Source: Thermohalobaculum sp039187815
GTDB taxonomy: Bacteria > Pseudomonadota > Alphaproteobacteria > Rhodobacterales > Rhodobacteraceae
Assembly (NCBI GenBank): GCA_039187815.1
Contig: JBCCZI010000009.1
Location: 1 to 64,000, forward strand
Direction of reading: 5' to 3'
Length of the DNA stretch: 64,000 nucleotides
The notes beneath the pieces were generated by a model, which saw only the letters and a program-made list of their open reading frames with translations, made no database searches and had not been told where the DNA came from. Every line of letters starts with the position of its first letter. The stretch's first letter is position 1. Below are positions 35,556 through 43,859 of this stretch, in pieces. A program made the position numbers and the translations under genes.

Positions 35556-38542
35556 CCGGCACTCGGCTCGCGAGCGGCGGGGTCATCGACCGCGATCAGC
35601 GCGTGTCCTTCTGGTGGGACGGGCGGCGGATGCAGGGATGTGCCGGGGACACGCTCGCCTCGGCGCTTCTGGCGAATGGCGAGCGCGTGGTGGCGCGCGG
35701 GTTCAAGTATCACCGCCCGCGCGGCGTGATGGCAGCCGGGCCCGAAGAGGGCGGCGCGCTCGTCACCACAGGCCGCGGCGCGCACCGGGTGCCGAACGTC
35801 AAGGCGCCGGAGGTCGAGCTCTATCCGGGGCTCGAGGCCTTTGGACAGAACGCCTGGCCCTCGGTTCGCTACGATCTTGGCCAGGTCAACGATCTGCTCG
35901 GACGCTTCTTCGCGGCGGGTTTCTACTACAAGACGTTCTTCGGGATGCTCGGCAAGGGCACCTGGGAGTGGATGCAGTTCGAGAAGGTCATCCGTCGAGC
36001 AGCCGGCATGGGCAGCGCCAGCGGTGAGGCGGACCCGGATGCCTATGAGATTGTCCATGACCACTGCGATCTGCTGGTGATCGGCTCAGGGCCCGCCGGG
36101 CTCGCCGCGGCGGAACAGGCGGTCAGCGCCGGTCTCGACGTGATGATCGCCGAGCAGGATTTTGCCCTGGGCGGCACGGCGATCGGGTCGCGCGAGGAGG
36201 TCGAAGGCGCTCCGATCTCGGCCTGGCTCGAGGCCCATGGCCGCCCGCTCGCCAAGGCGCGTGTGCTGCTCCGCACGACCGCCATCGGGCTCTATGACGC
36301 CAATGTGGTCGGGCTCTACGAGAAGGTCACCGATCACACAGGGCGCCCGGATCCGGCTTTGCCGCGAGGGCGCTTGCGGATCGTGCGGCCCGGGGCGGTG
36401 CTGCTCGCCACGGGGGCGATCGAGCGGCCCTTCGCCTTTGGCAACAATGACCGGCCGGGGGTGATGCTGGCCGGCGCGCTCGCCACCTATGCCGAACGCT
36501 TTGGCGTGGCGGTCGGGCAGAGCGCGGCCATCGCCACCACAAACGACAGCGGCTATGGCGTCGCGCGGGCGCTGGCGGCGGCCGGTCTTCGGGCGACGGT
36601 GCTCGATGCGCGCGAGGCCCCGGGCGCCGTCGCCGAGGCAGCGGAGGCCGCTGGGGTCGAGGTCATGGCGGGAGCGGTGCCCGTGGATGTGAAGGGCGGG
36701 CCCTCGATGCGGGCGCTCGAATGGGCACGGCTGCACGAGGGCGAGACGCGCGTGGCGGGGACGCTCTATCGCGACTGCCTCGGCGTCTCGGGCGGATGGT
36801 CGCCCGCCATCCATCTGGTCTGCCACCGCGGCGTGAAGCCCAGTTGGAACGAAGAGCTCAAATGTTTCCTCTCCGGCGAGCCGCCCGAGGGGGTCGCGCT
36901 CACCGGCGCGGCGGCCGGCGTGTTCGAGACCGAGGCCGCTATCACCCATGCCCGAGCCTCTTCGGCCGATCTGATCGGGCGCTTGACCGGGCGCCGGCGG
37001 GCTGCACCGAACCGCCCGGGCCCGGGAGGGCTCGGCGAGATCGCGCCGGTCTGGGAGGTCCGCGTGCGCGGGCGCAAGCTGAAGGCCTTTGTCGATCCGC
37101 AGCACGACGTGACAACGGCCGATGTGCGCCAGGCGGCCCGCGAGGGCTATGTCTCGGTCGAGCACATGAAGCGCTACACCACGCTCGGCATGGCGACTGA
37201 TCAGGGCAAGACCGGCGGCGTGCTGGGCCTTGCGCTGCTGGCCGAGGCGCTGGACCAGACCATTCCCGAGACCGGGATCACCACCTTTCGCCCGCCCTAT
37301 ACACCAACGCCCATCGGCGCCTTTGCCGGACGGGCCCGCGGCGCCCATTGGAGGCCGACGCGCCGCACGCCCATGCATGCGGTCCAGGCCGAGGCGGGCG
37401 CCATCTTCACCGATGCCGGCCTGTGGAAGCGCGCCTGGTACACGCCCGCCCGCCGCAGCGAGACACTGTCGGTCGCCTATGTGCGTGAGGCCAAGACCGT
37501 GCGTGAGCGGGTTGGCATGGTCGATGTCACCTCGCTCGGTAAAATCCAGGTGCAGGGCCCCGATGCAGCCGAGCTGTTGAACCGGGTCTATGTGAACGGA
37601 TTTGCCAAACTGCCGGTGATGAAGTGCCGCTATGGCGTGATGCTGCGCGATGATGGCATCGTCTATGACGACGGTGTCACTTGGCGCCTCGGCGAGCACG
37701 AGTTCCTGATGACGGCGACCACGGCCCAGGCGGCCGGTGTGTTGGCTTGGCTCGAGATGCTGCTGCAGACCCGCTGGCCCGAGCTGCGGGTGCATGTGGC
37801 CTCGACCACCGATCAATGGGCCGGGATCGCGGTTGCCGGGCCTCGGGCCCGCGCGGCGTTGGAGCCGATTGTGGCCGATGCGATGGACAATGACGCGCTG
37901 CCCTTCATGGGGATCCTGCGGAGCGAGGTCGTGGTCGACGGCGGCCGCGTGCCAGTGCTGATCGCCCGGATCAGCTTCTCGGGCGAGATGGCCTATGAGG
38001 TCTATACGCCCTCCGATTACGGCCCCGCGCTGTGGGCGGCCCTGCGGACCCGGGTCGCGGAGGAGGGCGGCTGTGTTTATGGGATGGAGGCGCTCGGCGC
38101 GCTCCGCATCGAGAAGGGGCATGTGACCCATGCCGAGCTCGACGGACGCGTGACCCTTGAGGATGCGGGGCTCGGCCGCATGGCCTCGACCAAAAAGGCC
38201 TATATCGGCCAGGCGCTGCGCAAGCGCCCGGATCTTGCCCAAAGCGATCGCCCCCAGCTCGCCCATTTCGAGCCGGTGGACCCGGCCCAGCGCTTTATGA
38301 TCGGGGCGATCGTCTGCGCGCCCGATCATGTGGAGGGGCATGGGCTCGGCTGGATCACGGGCGTCACCGTCGCGCCGGCCTTTGAGGGCCGCTGGGTCGG
38401 TATCGGTCTGGTGGCCGGCGGGCCCGAGGCCTGGGAGGGCCGTGAGGTGGTCATCGCCGATCCGGTGCGGGGCCGGCAGTGCCGGGCCCGGGTGCTCTCG
38501 CCCCATCGCTATGACCCCAAGGGAGAGCGGATGCATGGTTGA
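35552..38542 (+). CDS. soxA: Sarcosine oxidase subunit alpha
   Basis: 996 residues, the normal length. The N-terminal ferredoxin-like part contains GCAGDTLASALLANG and FKYHRPRG. A dinucleotide-binding segment follows (LLVIGSGPAGLAAAEQAVSA) and NNDRPGVMLAGALATYAER. The C-terminal third, from about residue 620, is a glycine-cleavage T-type domain that binds tetrahydrofolate (RISFSGEMAYEVYTPSDY). The subunit channels the methyl-derived carbon to folate and transfers electrons with SoxB. Long open frames on the opposite strand here are by-products of GC-rich codon bias. Confidence 0.97.
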   Translation: MTGTRLASGGVIDRDQRVSFWWDGRRMQGCAGDTLASALLANGERVVARGFKYHRPRGVMAAGPEEGGALVTTGRGAHRVPNVKAPEVELYPGLEAFGQNAWPSVRYDLGQVNDLLGRFFAAGFYYKTFFGMLGKGTWEWMQFEKVIRRAAGMGSASGEADPDAYEIVHDHCDLLVIGSGPAGLAAAEQAVSAGLDVMIAEQDFALGGTAIGSREEVEGAPISAWLEAHGRPLAKARVLLRTTAIGLYDANVVGLYEKVTDHTGRPDPALPRGRLRIVRPGAVLLATGAIERPFAFGNNDRPGVMLAGALATYAERFGVAVGQSAAIATTNDSGYGVARALAAAGLRATVLDAREAPGAVAEAAEAAGVEVMAGAVPVDVKGGPSMRALEWARLHEGETRVAGTLYRDCLGVSGGWSPAIHLVCHRGVKPSWNEELKCFLSGEPPEGVALTGAAAGVFETEAAITHARASSADLIGRLTGRRRAAPNRPGPGGLGEIAPVWEVRVRGRKLKAFVDPQHDVTTADVRQAAREGYVSVEHMKRYTTLGMATDQGKTGGVLGLALLAEALDQTIPETGITTFRPPYTPTPIGAFAGRARGAHWRPTRRTPMHAVQAEAGAIFTDAGLWKRAWYTPARRSETLSVAYVREAKTVRERVGMVDVTSLGKIQVQGPDAAELLNRVYVNGFAKLPVMKCRYGVMLRDDGIVYDDGVTWRLGEHEFLMTATTAQAAGVLAWLEMLLQTRWPELRVHVASTTDQWAGIAVAGPRARAALEPIVADAMDNDALPFMGILRSEVVVDGGRVPVLIARISFSGEMAYEVYTPSDYGPALWAALRTRVAEEGGCVYGMEALGALRIEKGHVTHAELDGRVTLEDAGLGRMASTKKAYIGQALRKRPDLAQSDRPQLAHFEPVDPAQRFMIGAIVCAPDHVEGHGLGWITGVTVAPAFEGRWVGIGLVAGGPEAWEGREVVIADPVRGRQCRARVLSPHRYDPKGERMHG

Positions 38543-39116
38543 ACGGATCTCCGCCCTGGCCGGCGCCGCCGTGGCGCGCCAGGTCGGCACGGTCGGACAG
38601 GCCGGGCCGGGGGTGCGCCTCTCTGAGCGGCGGATCGGCAGACTCTGGCAGATCGCGGCCTGGCCTGAGCGGCTCGGCGCCGTGGGGGCCTTTGGCGCAA
38701 CACTGGTGGGCGTGTCCGAGGCGCCGGGCCCGGGGCGCAGTCTGGCCGGGCCAGGCGGGCGCCTGATCCGCACCGAGCCGCTCAAGTGGCTGGTGGAGCG
38801 GGCCGAAGGCGCCGACGCGCCGGCGCTTGCCATCGAGGACGGCTCGGTGCTCGACCTCTCCCATGCCCGCACGCTGATCCGGGTCGAGGGATCGGCGGCA
38901 CCCGAGGTCATGGCCCGGCTGGTCTCCGCCGATCTTCGTCCTCAGAGCTTCGGCGAAGGGGCGGTGGCGCTCAGCAGCGCGCATGGTGTGGGCATCACGG
39001 TTCTGCGCCGGGGCACGGGCTATGATCTGCTCGTGTTTCGCAGCTTCGCCCTCTCGCTCTGGGAGCAGTTGGCCGAGATCGGCGCGCAATTCGGCTGCGC
39101 GCTCGCCGAAGGTTGA
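38535..39116 (+). CDS. soxG: Sarcosine oxidase subunit gamma
   Basis: 193 residues from ATG 38535, eight bases inside the soxA end. SoxG proteins are poorly conserved; the recognisable features are the size, the position as last sox gene, and the segment LDLSHARTLIRVEGSAAPEVMA with VLRRGTGYDLLVFRSFALSLWE near the end, which resembles a GcvT-like fragment. It completes the heterotetramer. No terminator is evident in the 109 bases before efp. Confidence 0.92.
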   Translation: MVERISALAGAAVARQVGTVGQAGPGVRLSERRIGRLWQIAAWPERLGAVGAFGATLVGVSEAPGPGRSLAGPGGRLIRTEPLKWLVERAEGADAPALAIEDGSVLDLSHARTLIRVEGSAAPEVMARLVSADLRPQSFGEGAVALSSAHGVGITVLRRGTGYDLLVFRSFALSLWEQLAEIGAQFGCALAEG

Positions 39117-39225
39117 GGCCGGCGTCGCAACGGGCCAGGTGCGCCGGGGCTTGTCCGGAGTGGGTCCCGCGGCTATAGCTCCGCGCGACCGATCACAGCC
39201 ACCGATTGCAGCCGAGGACGCCCCC

Positions 39226-39789
39226 ATGCCCAAGATCAACGGCAACGAGATCCGCCGCGGCAACATCATCGAGCACAATGGCGGCCTGTGGGTCGCGGTG
39301 AAGACCGACCACGTCAAGCCAGGCAAGGGCGGCGCCTTTGCCCAGGTCGAGCTGAAGAACCTCCGCAACGGCTCGAAGCTGAACGAGCGGTTCCGCTCGG
39401 CGGACAAGGTTGAGCGCGTGCGGCTCGAGCAGAAGGACCAGCAATTCCTCTACGAGACCGACGGCATGCTGACCTTCATGGACAACCAGACCTTCGAGCA
39501 GATCGAGCTGCCCGCCGATCTGCTGGGCGAGGCGCGGCCCTTCCTGCAGGACGGCATGACCGTGACAATCGAGTACTACGAGGAAGAGGCGCTCTCGGTC
39601 ACCCTGCCCGAGAAAGTAACCTGCACCATCGCCGAGACCGAGCCGGTGGTGAAGGGGCAGACCGCGGCAAACTCTTACAAACCGGCGGTGCTCGACAACG
39701 GCGTCCGGGTTATGGTGCCTCCCTTTGTGGCCCAGGGCGAGGCGATCATCGTCTCGACCGAGACCTTCGAATACACCGAGCGGGCCTGA
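39226..39789 (+). CDS. efp: Translation elongation factor P
   Basis: 187 residues from ATG 39226. EF-P enters stalled ribosomes and promotes peptide-bond formation at polyproline stretches. The KOW-like N-terminal domain carries Lys 34 at the tip of the loop HVKPGKGGAF, the residue modified by EpmA in many bacteria. Two OB domains follow, ending with VPPFVAQGEAIIVSTETFEY. The start is preceded by CGAGGACGCCC. The modification genes are not in this window. Confidence 0.98.
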   Translation: MPKINGNEIRRGNIIEHNGGLWVAVKTDHVKPGKGGAFAQVELKNLRNGSKLNERFRSADKVERVRLEQKDQQFLYETDGMLTFMDNQTFEQIELPADLLGEARPFLQDGMTVTIEYYEEEALSVTLPEKVTCTIAETEPVVKGQTAANSYKPAVLDNGVRVMVPPFVAQGEAIIVSTETFEYTERA

Positions 39790-39793
39790 GCCC

Positions 39794-40090
39794 GTGGCGC
39801 GCCCGGCTGCGACGTCCACGATGATGGTTGACAATGCGCGCGTGCGGGTGACCGAATGGCGCTTTGCCCCTGGGGCAGCGACCGGCTGGCATGTGCATGA
39901 GTTCGACTATGTGATCGTTCCGGTGACGTCTAGCCCGATCGACATTGAGGATGCCGAGCAGCGCACGACCCGGGTCGAGATGGTGGCGGGTCAGGCCTAT
40001 TTCCGCCAGGCCGGGGTTGCCCATGACGTGATCAATGCGGGCCCTGGCGAGCTGGTGTTCGTCGAGACCGAGCTCAAGCAACCGGGCTGA
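39794..40090 (+). CDS. Small cupin domain protein
   Basis: 98 residues from GTG 39794, four bases after the efp stop; ATG 39821 or 39824 is possible and would shorten it by about ten residues. A single cupin barrel is seen: TGWHVHEFDYVIVP (His-x-His and Asp region) and AYFRQAGVAHDVINAGP (second His). It is cytosolic with unknown ligand. Position between efp and the phosphatase gene suggests co-transcription, but no functional link is evident. Confidence 0.8.
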   Translation: MARPAATSTMMVDNARVRVTEWRFAPGAATGWHVHEFDYVIVPVTSSPIDIEDAEQRTTRVEMVAGQAYFRQAGVAHDVINAGPGELVFVETELKQPG

Positions 40091-40119
40091 TCTCCGCCCA
40101 TCCTAGCTGGGAGACCACG

Positions 40120-40914
40120 ATGTCCGGCGCCTCGCCGACCCTGAACATCATGATCAAGGCCGCGCGCCGCGCCGGCCGGCGCCTGGTGCGCGACTTTGGC
40201 GAGGTCGAGAACCTGCAGGTCAGCGTGAAGGGCGTGGGCGATTTCGTCTCGCTCGCCGATCACAAGGCCGAGGAGATCCTGCGCGAGGAGTTGCTGGGCG
40301 CCCGCCCGAACTATGGCTGGCTGGGCGAGGAGACCGGAGAGAGCAAAGGCACCGATCCGACGCGGCGCTGGATCGTCGATCCGCTCGACGGGACAACGAA
40401 TTTTCTGCACGGCATGCCCCATTGGGCGGTCTCGATCGCGCTCGAACACAAGGGCCGGATCGTGGCGGGCGTTGTGTTCGACCCGGCCAAGGACGAAATC
40501 TTCGTGGCCGAACAGGGGCAAGGCTGTTGGGTGAACGACCGGCGCTGCCGGGTCTCGGCACGGCGGGATCTCAGCGCGGCGGTGCTGGCGACGGGCATTC
40601 CTTTTGGTGCCAAGAAAACGCTGCCGGTGATGCTTAAGGACCTCGCTGCGCTCATGCCGCGGTCGGCCGGGGTGCGGCGCTGGGGGGCAGCTGCACTCGA
40701 TCTGGCCTATGTGGCGGCCGGGCGCTTCGATGCGTTTTGGGAGCGTGAACTCAGCCCCTGGGACATGGCGGCCGGCGTTCTGCTGGTGCAAGAAGCGGGC
40801 GGGCTGGTCAGCGCTCTGGGCGGTGAGCCCGGGTCCTCAGATCCCCTGGCGACCGGCACGATCCTGGCGGCGAACGCCGATCTACGCCCGGCTCTGGCCG
40901 AGCATCTGAGCTGA
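40120..40914 (+). CDS. suhB: Inositol monophosphatase family protein (SuhB-like)
   Basis: 264 residues, typical length. The three metal motifs are present: a Glu-Glu pair in GWLGEETGES, WIVDPLDGTTNFLHG (Asp-Pro-Leu-Asp-Gly-Thr), and WERELSPWDMAAGVLLVQEA with the third Asp. It is a Mg2+-dependent cytosolic phosphatase; in enterobacteria SuhB also assists rRNA antitermination, though here that is only possible. The stop is three bases from the end of the convergent PAAR gene. Confidence 0.93.
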   Translation: MSGASPTLNIMIKAARRAGRRLVRDFGEVENLQVSVKGVGDFVSLADHKAEEILREELLGARPNYGWLGEETGESKGTDPTRRWIVDPLDGTTNFLHGMPHWAVSIALEHKGRIVAGVVFDPAKDEIFVAEQGQGCWVNDRRCRVSARRDLSAAVLATGIPFGAKKTLPVMLKDLAALMPRSAGVRRWGAAALDLAYVAAGRFDAFWERELSPWDMAAGVLLVQEAGGLVSALGGEPGSSDPLATGTILAANADLRPALAEHLS

Positions 40915-40917
40915 CCA

Positions 40918-41205
40918 TTAGCCCACCAAGCAGGTCATACAGCCAACCACCATCGACCCGCCATGGGAGTTGGTATCGCCGATCCGCGCCTGGGGCATAT
41001 TGCCGACCAGCGTGGTGGCTGAGCCTTTGACCAAAGTGTCCGGCGGCCCGACGCAGGTGAGGTTGTCACCGATCCGTGCGGCGGGCATATTGCCGATCAA
41101 CACCGTCGGTTGCCCCTTGATCACGGGCCCGCCCACATGGGGCACAGTCCCGTTGACCATCGGGCAGACGTGGTTATCGGAGATCCTGGAAGGTGGAAGG
41201 GTCAC
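40918..41205 (-). CDS. PAAR domain protein
   Basis: 95 residues. The sequence is a nearly pure PAAR repeat protein: ISDNHVCPMVNGTVPHVGGP at the start, then GQPTVLIGNMPAARIGD and TTLVGNMPQARIGD, with His and Cys residues placed to bind zinc at the tip (HVC, PHVGG, NSHGG). PAAR proteins cap the spike of type VI secretion systems and related contractile injection devices and can carry effectors. This one has no extension, so it would need a separate effector. No VgrG, Hcp or sheath gene is nearby. It lies 93 bases downstream of ald on the same strand. Confidence 0.9.
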   Translation of the reverse strand: MTLPPSRISDNHVCPMVNGTVPHVGGPVIKGQPTVLIGNMPAARIGDNLTCVGPPDTLVKGSATTLVGNMPQARIGDTNSHGGSMVVGCMTCLVG

Positions 41206-41298
41206 GGGTCAAGCCTCCGAAATCGCTCTTGGTGCCAATCGCTGCCCCCCATAAAGTCGGTGCGCCGGGGCCCGCTGTCAAGCGGCCCCGTGCCCGCG

Positions 41299-42417
41299 TC
41301 ACGTTGACAGCGCCAGTTTGGGCGAGATCACATTCATCCCTAGGGCACGGCCGACAGCATAATTGGTCAGCTGACCCGCATGCACGTTTAGCCCCGCGAG
41401 CAGATTCGGATCGGCGCGACAGGCCTCGACCCAGCCCTTGTCGGCGATGGCCAGCATGTGGCGCAGCGTGGCGTTGCCCAGGGCAATGGTCGAGGTGCGC
41501 GGCACCGCACCCGGCATATTGGCAACGCAGTAGTGGATGATGCCGTCGACCTCATAGATCGGGTCATCATGGGTTGTGGGGCGCGAGGTCTCAAAGCAGC
41601 CGCCTTGATCGATCGCCACATCCACCAGAACGGCTCCGGGCTTGAGTTCCGACAGATCGGTCCGGCTGACCAGGCGCGGCGCGGCGGCGCCCGGGATCAG
41701 AACCGCGCCAATGATCATGTCGGCCCGGCGGATGTCCTCGGCTGTGGCCGATTTCGAGGCATAGCGCGTGCGGAAGAGGCCGCGATAGACCTCGTCGAGA
41801 TGGCGGAGCCGGTCGAGCGAGAGATCGAGCACGGTGACATCCGCCCCCATCCCCGCGGCAATCCGCGCCGCATTGGTGCCGACGACGCCGCCGCCCAGGA
41901 TCACCACCTCGGCCGGGCCGACCCCAGGCACGCCGCCCATCAGCACGCCGCGCCCGCCATTTGCCTTTTGCAGCGCCCATGACCCGGTTTGCGGGGCGAG
42001 CCGACCGGCCACCTCGGACATGGGCGCCAACAGAGGCAGCCCGCCGCTCCGGTCGGTCACGGTCTCATAGGCGATCGCGGTGACGCCGCTCTCCAGCAGA
42101 TCGCGCGTCTGATCGGGATCGGGCGCCAGGTGAAGATAGGTGAACAGAACCTGACCCGCGCTGAGGCGTTTGCGCTCCTCAGGCTGAGGCTCCTTGACCT
42201 TGACGATCAGCTCTGCCTCGGCAAAGACCGCCTCCGCCGTCTCGACGATGGTCGCGCCCGCGGCAACATAGTCTTCGTCCCCGAACCCGGCCCCGGCCCC
42301 GGCGCCGGTCTCGACCACCACGCTGTGATCATGCGCAATCGCCTCGCGCGCGGCCGAGGGCGTCAGGCCCACGCGATACTCCCGCGTCTTCACTTCTTTC
42401 GGACACCCGATCCTCAT
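41299..42417 (-). CDS. ald: Alanine dehydrogenase
   Basis: 372 residues, normal length. The cytosolic NAD+ enzyme converts L-alanine to pyruvate and ammonia, reversibly. Marks are the N-terminal MRIGCPKEVKTREYRVGLTP, the central VVILGGGVVGTNAARIAAGM Rossmann segment, and VDVAIDQGGCFETSRPTTH. In many alphaproteobacteria ald is paired with an Lrp-type activator; here no such gene is adjacent. The 164-base divergent region towards the stator gene contains the direct repeats ATTGCG at about 42484 and 42495, of unknown meaning. Confidence 0.96.
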   Translation of the reverse strand: MRIGCPKEVKTREYRVGLTPSAAREAIAHDHSVVVETGAGAGAGFGDEDYVAAGATIVETAEAVFAEAELIVKVKEPQPEERKRLSAGQVLFTYLHLAPDPDQTRDLLESGVTAIAYETVTDRSGGLPLLAPMSEVAGRLAPQTGSWALQKANGGRGVLMGGVPGVGPAEVVILGGGVVGTNAARIAAGMGADVTVLDLSLDRLRHLDEVYRGLFRTRYASKSATAEDIRRADMIIGAVLIPGAAAPRLVSRTDLSELKPGAVLVDVAIDQGGCFETSRPTTHDDPIYEVDGIIHYCVANMPGAVPRTSTIALGNATLRHMLAIADKGWVEACRADPNLLAGLNVHAGQLTNYAVGRALGMNVISPKLALST

Positions 42418-42581
42418 TGTGCTCTCCTGTCGGCGTTTCCCCGGGGCCGCCTCTTTGGGCCGCCTCCTTGCGCCACCCTAGGATTGCGCTGCGCATTGCG
42501 ATAGGGGCCCCTCAACCCGAAGAGCGCACTGGAAAATACGCCGCACGCCGGTATGGTGGCACGGGGCCGAGGGGGAGGCGC

Positions 42582-43859
42582 ATGGACCAAGAGACCCACC
42601 AGGTCGAGTTCTCGCAACCGACGCGGCAGATCTTCCTGATGCTGACAGTGCTGATCTTGGTCAGCACGGGCGCCACGCTGCTGGCCGCGCAGATCCAGAC
42701 CGTGTTCTGGGCCAACCCGTATCTGAACGGCTTTATCTTCGGCGTTTTCGTCTTTGGCGTGGCGGCGACGTTCTGGCAGGTCAGCCAGTTGATCTCGGCG
42801 AGCAACTTCCTGCGTGACATCCAATCGGGTGCCAAGGGGGCCGAGATCGGCCGCCCGCCTAGACTGGTCGCTTCGATGGCGCCGATTCTGACCGATGGGC
42901 GGGTGAAGAAGCGGCTGGCGGCCTCGACCACGCGCTCGATTCTCGACTCGATCGCCGTGCGTTTGGACGAAGCGCGGGATATCACGCGCTACATCACCAA
43001 TCTGCTGATCTTTCTCGGGCTGCTCGGCACCTTTTGGGGGCTCGCCAACACGGTGCCGGCGGTGGTGGACACGATCCGCTCGCTCGCGCCCTCGGGCGGC
43101 GACACCTCGGATGTGAGTGTGTTCGAGCGGCTGATGAGCGGGCTCGAGGATCAGCTCGGCGGGATGGGCACGGCCTTCGCCTCATCGCTGGTGGGTTTGG
43201 CCGGATCGCTGGTGGTCGGTCTGCTCGAGCTCTTTGCCGGGCATGGACAGAATCGGTTTTACCGGGAACTGGAGGAGTGGCTCGGCAGCTTCACGCGCCT
43301 TGGTCTGGTCTCCGAGGGTGAGGGACCCGACGGGGCCTTGGTTGCCCTGCTCGAGCGGGTTGATGAAGGGCTCGAGCGCACCTCGGACAGCGCGAAGAAG
43401 GCCGAGGACGCCCGGATCGAGGCCGAAAAGCGCCTCGGCCAGGCCGCCGAGGTTGTCGCCGCCATGGCCGGCCAGGTGGACCAGCAACGGACCCTTGTCG
43501 AGGGCATGTTCACCGAGATGAAGGAGGCGCGCGAGCAAGAGGCCGCCCGCGACCATGCCATGCTCACCTCGCTGAAGCGGCTCGAGCAGTCGAGCGCACA
43601 GATCGCGCAAAGCCAGAGCGCGTTGGCCGACGCGCTGGAGCGGGCGGCCTATCTCGGGGGGCCCGTTTCCGGGGGCGGAGGTGTCGCCGATCCCGAGATG
43701 GCCTCGGCCATGCGCGGGGTCGAGAAGCAGCTGCGCTCTCTGGCCGATGATCTGGCCGTCGGGCGGCATGAGACGACCCAAGCGCTTCGCTCTGAGCTGC
43801 GCGCGCTCATCACGCTGATCGACCAGCGCACGCGTCCAGGCGGGGGAGGCGCTGTCTGA
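42582..43859 (+). CDS. MotA/TolQ/ExbB-type proton channel protein
   Basis: 425 residues from ATG 42582, after GGGGGAGGCG. Four membrane segments are seen: residues about 15-37 (FLMLTVLILVSTGATLLAA), 45-66, 146-170 (NLLIFLGLLGTFWGLANTVP) and 205-226. The last pair corresponds to the pore helices of MotA/TolQ/ExbB. The C-terminal half is a cytoplasmic coiled coil rich in Ala, Glu and Gln. Paired by a one-base overlap with an OmpA-type partner, it should form a proton-driven stator unit in the inner membrane. The process driven is unknown. Confidence 0.85.
   Translation: MDQETHQVEFSQPTRQIFLMLTVLILVSTGATLLAAQIQTVFWANPYLNGFIFGVFVFGVAATFWQVSQLISASNFLRDIQSGAKGAEIGRPPRLVASMAPILTDGRVKKRLAASTTRSILDSIAVRLDEARDITRYITNLLIFLGLLGTFWGLANTVPAVVDTIRSLAPSGGDTSDVSVFERLMSGLEDQLGGMGTAFASSLVGLAGSLVVGLLELFAGHGQNRFYRELEEWLGSFTRLGLVSEGEGPDGALVALLERVDEGLERTSDSAKKAEDARIEAEKRLGQAAEVVAAMAGQVDQQRTLVEGMFTEMKEAREQEAARDHAMLTSLKRLEQSSAQIAQSQSALADALERAAYLGGPVSGGGGVADPEMASAMRGVEKQLRSLADDLAVGRHETTQALRSELRALITLIDQRTRPGGGGAV

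Noticed and set aside
36086..38911. 941-codon open frame on the minus strand opposite soxA
   Set aside because: It is the mirror of a highly codon-biased GC-rich gene. Its translation is His/Arg/Gly-rich with no domain, and soxA is certain.
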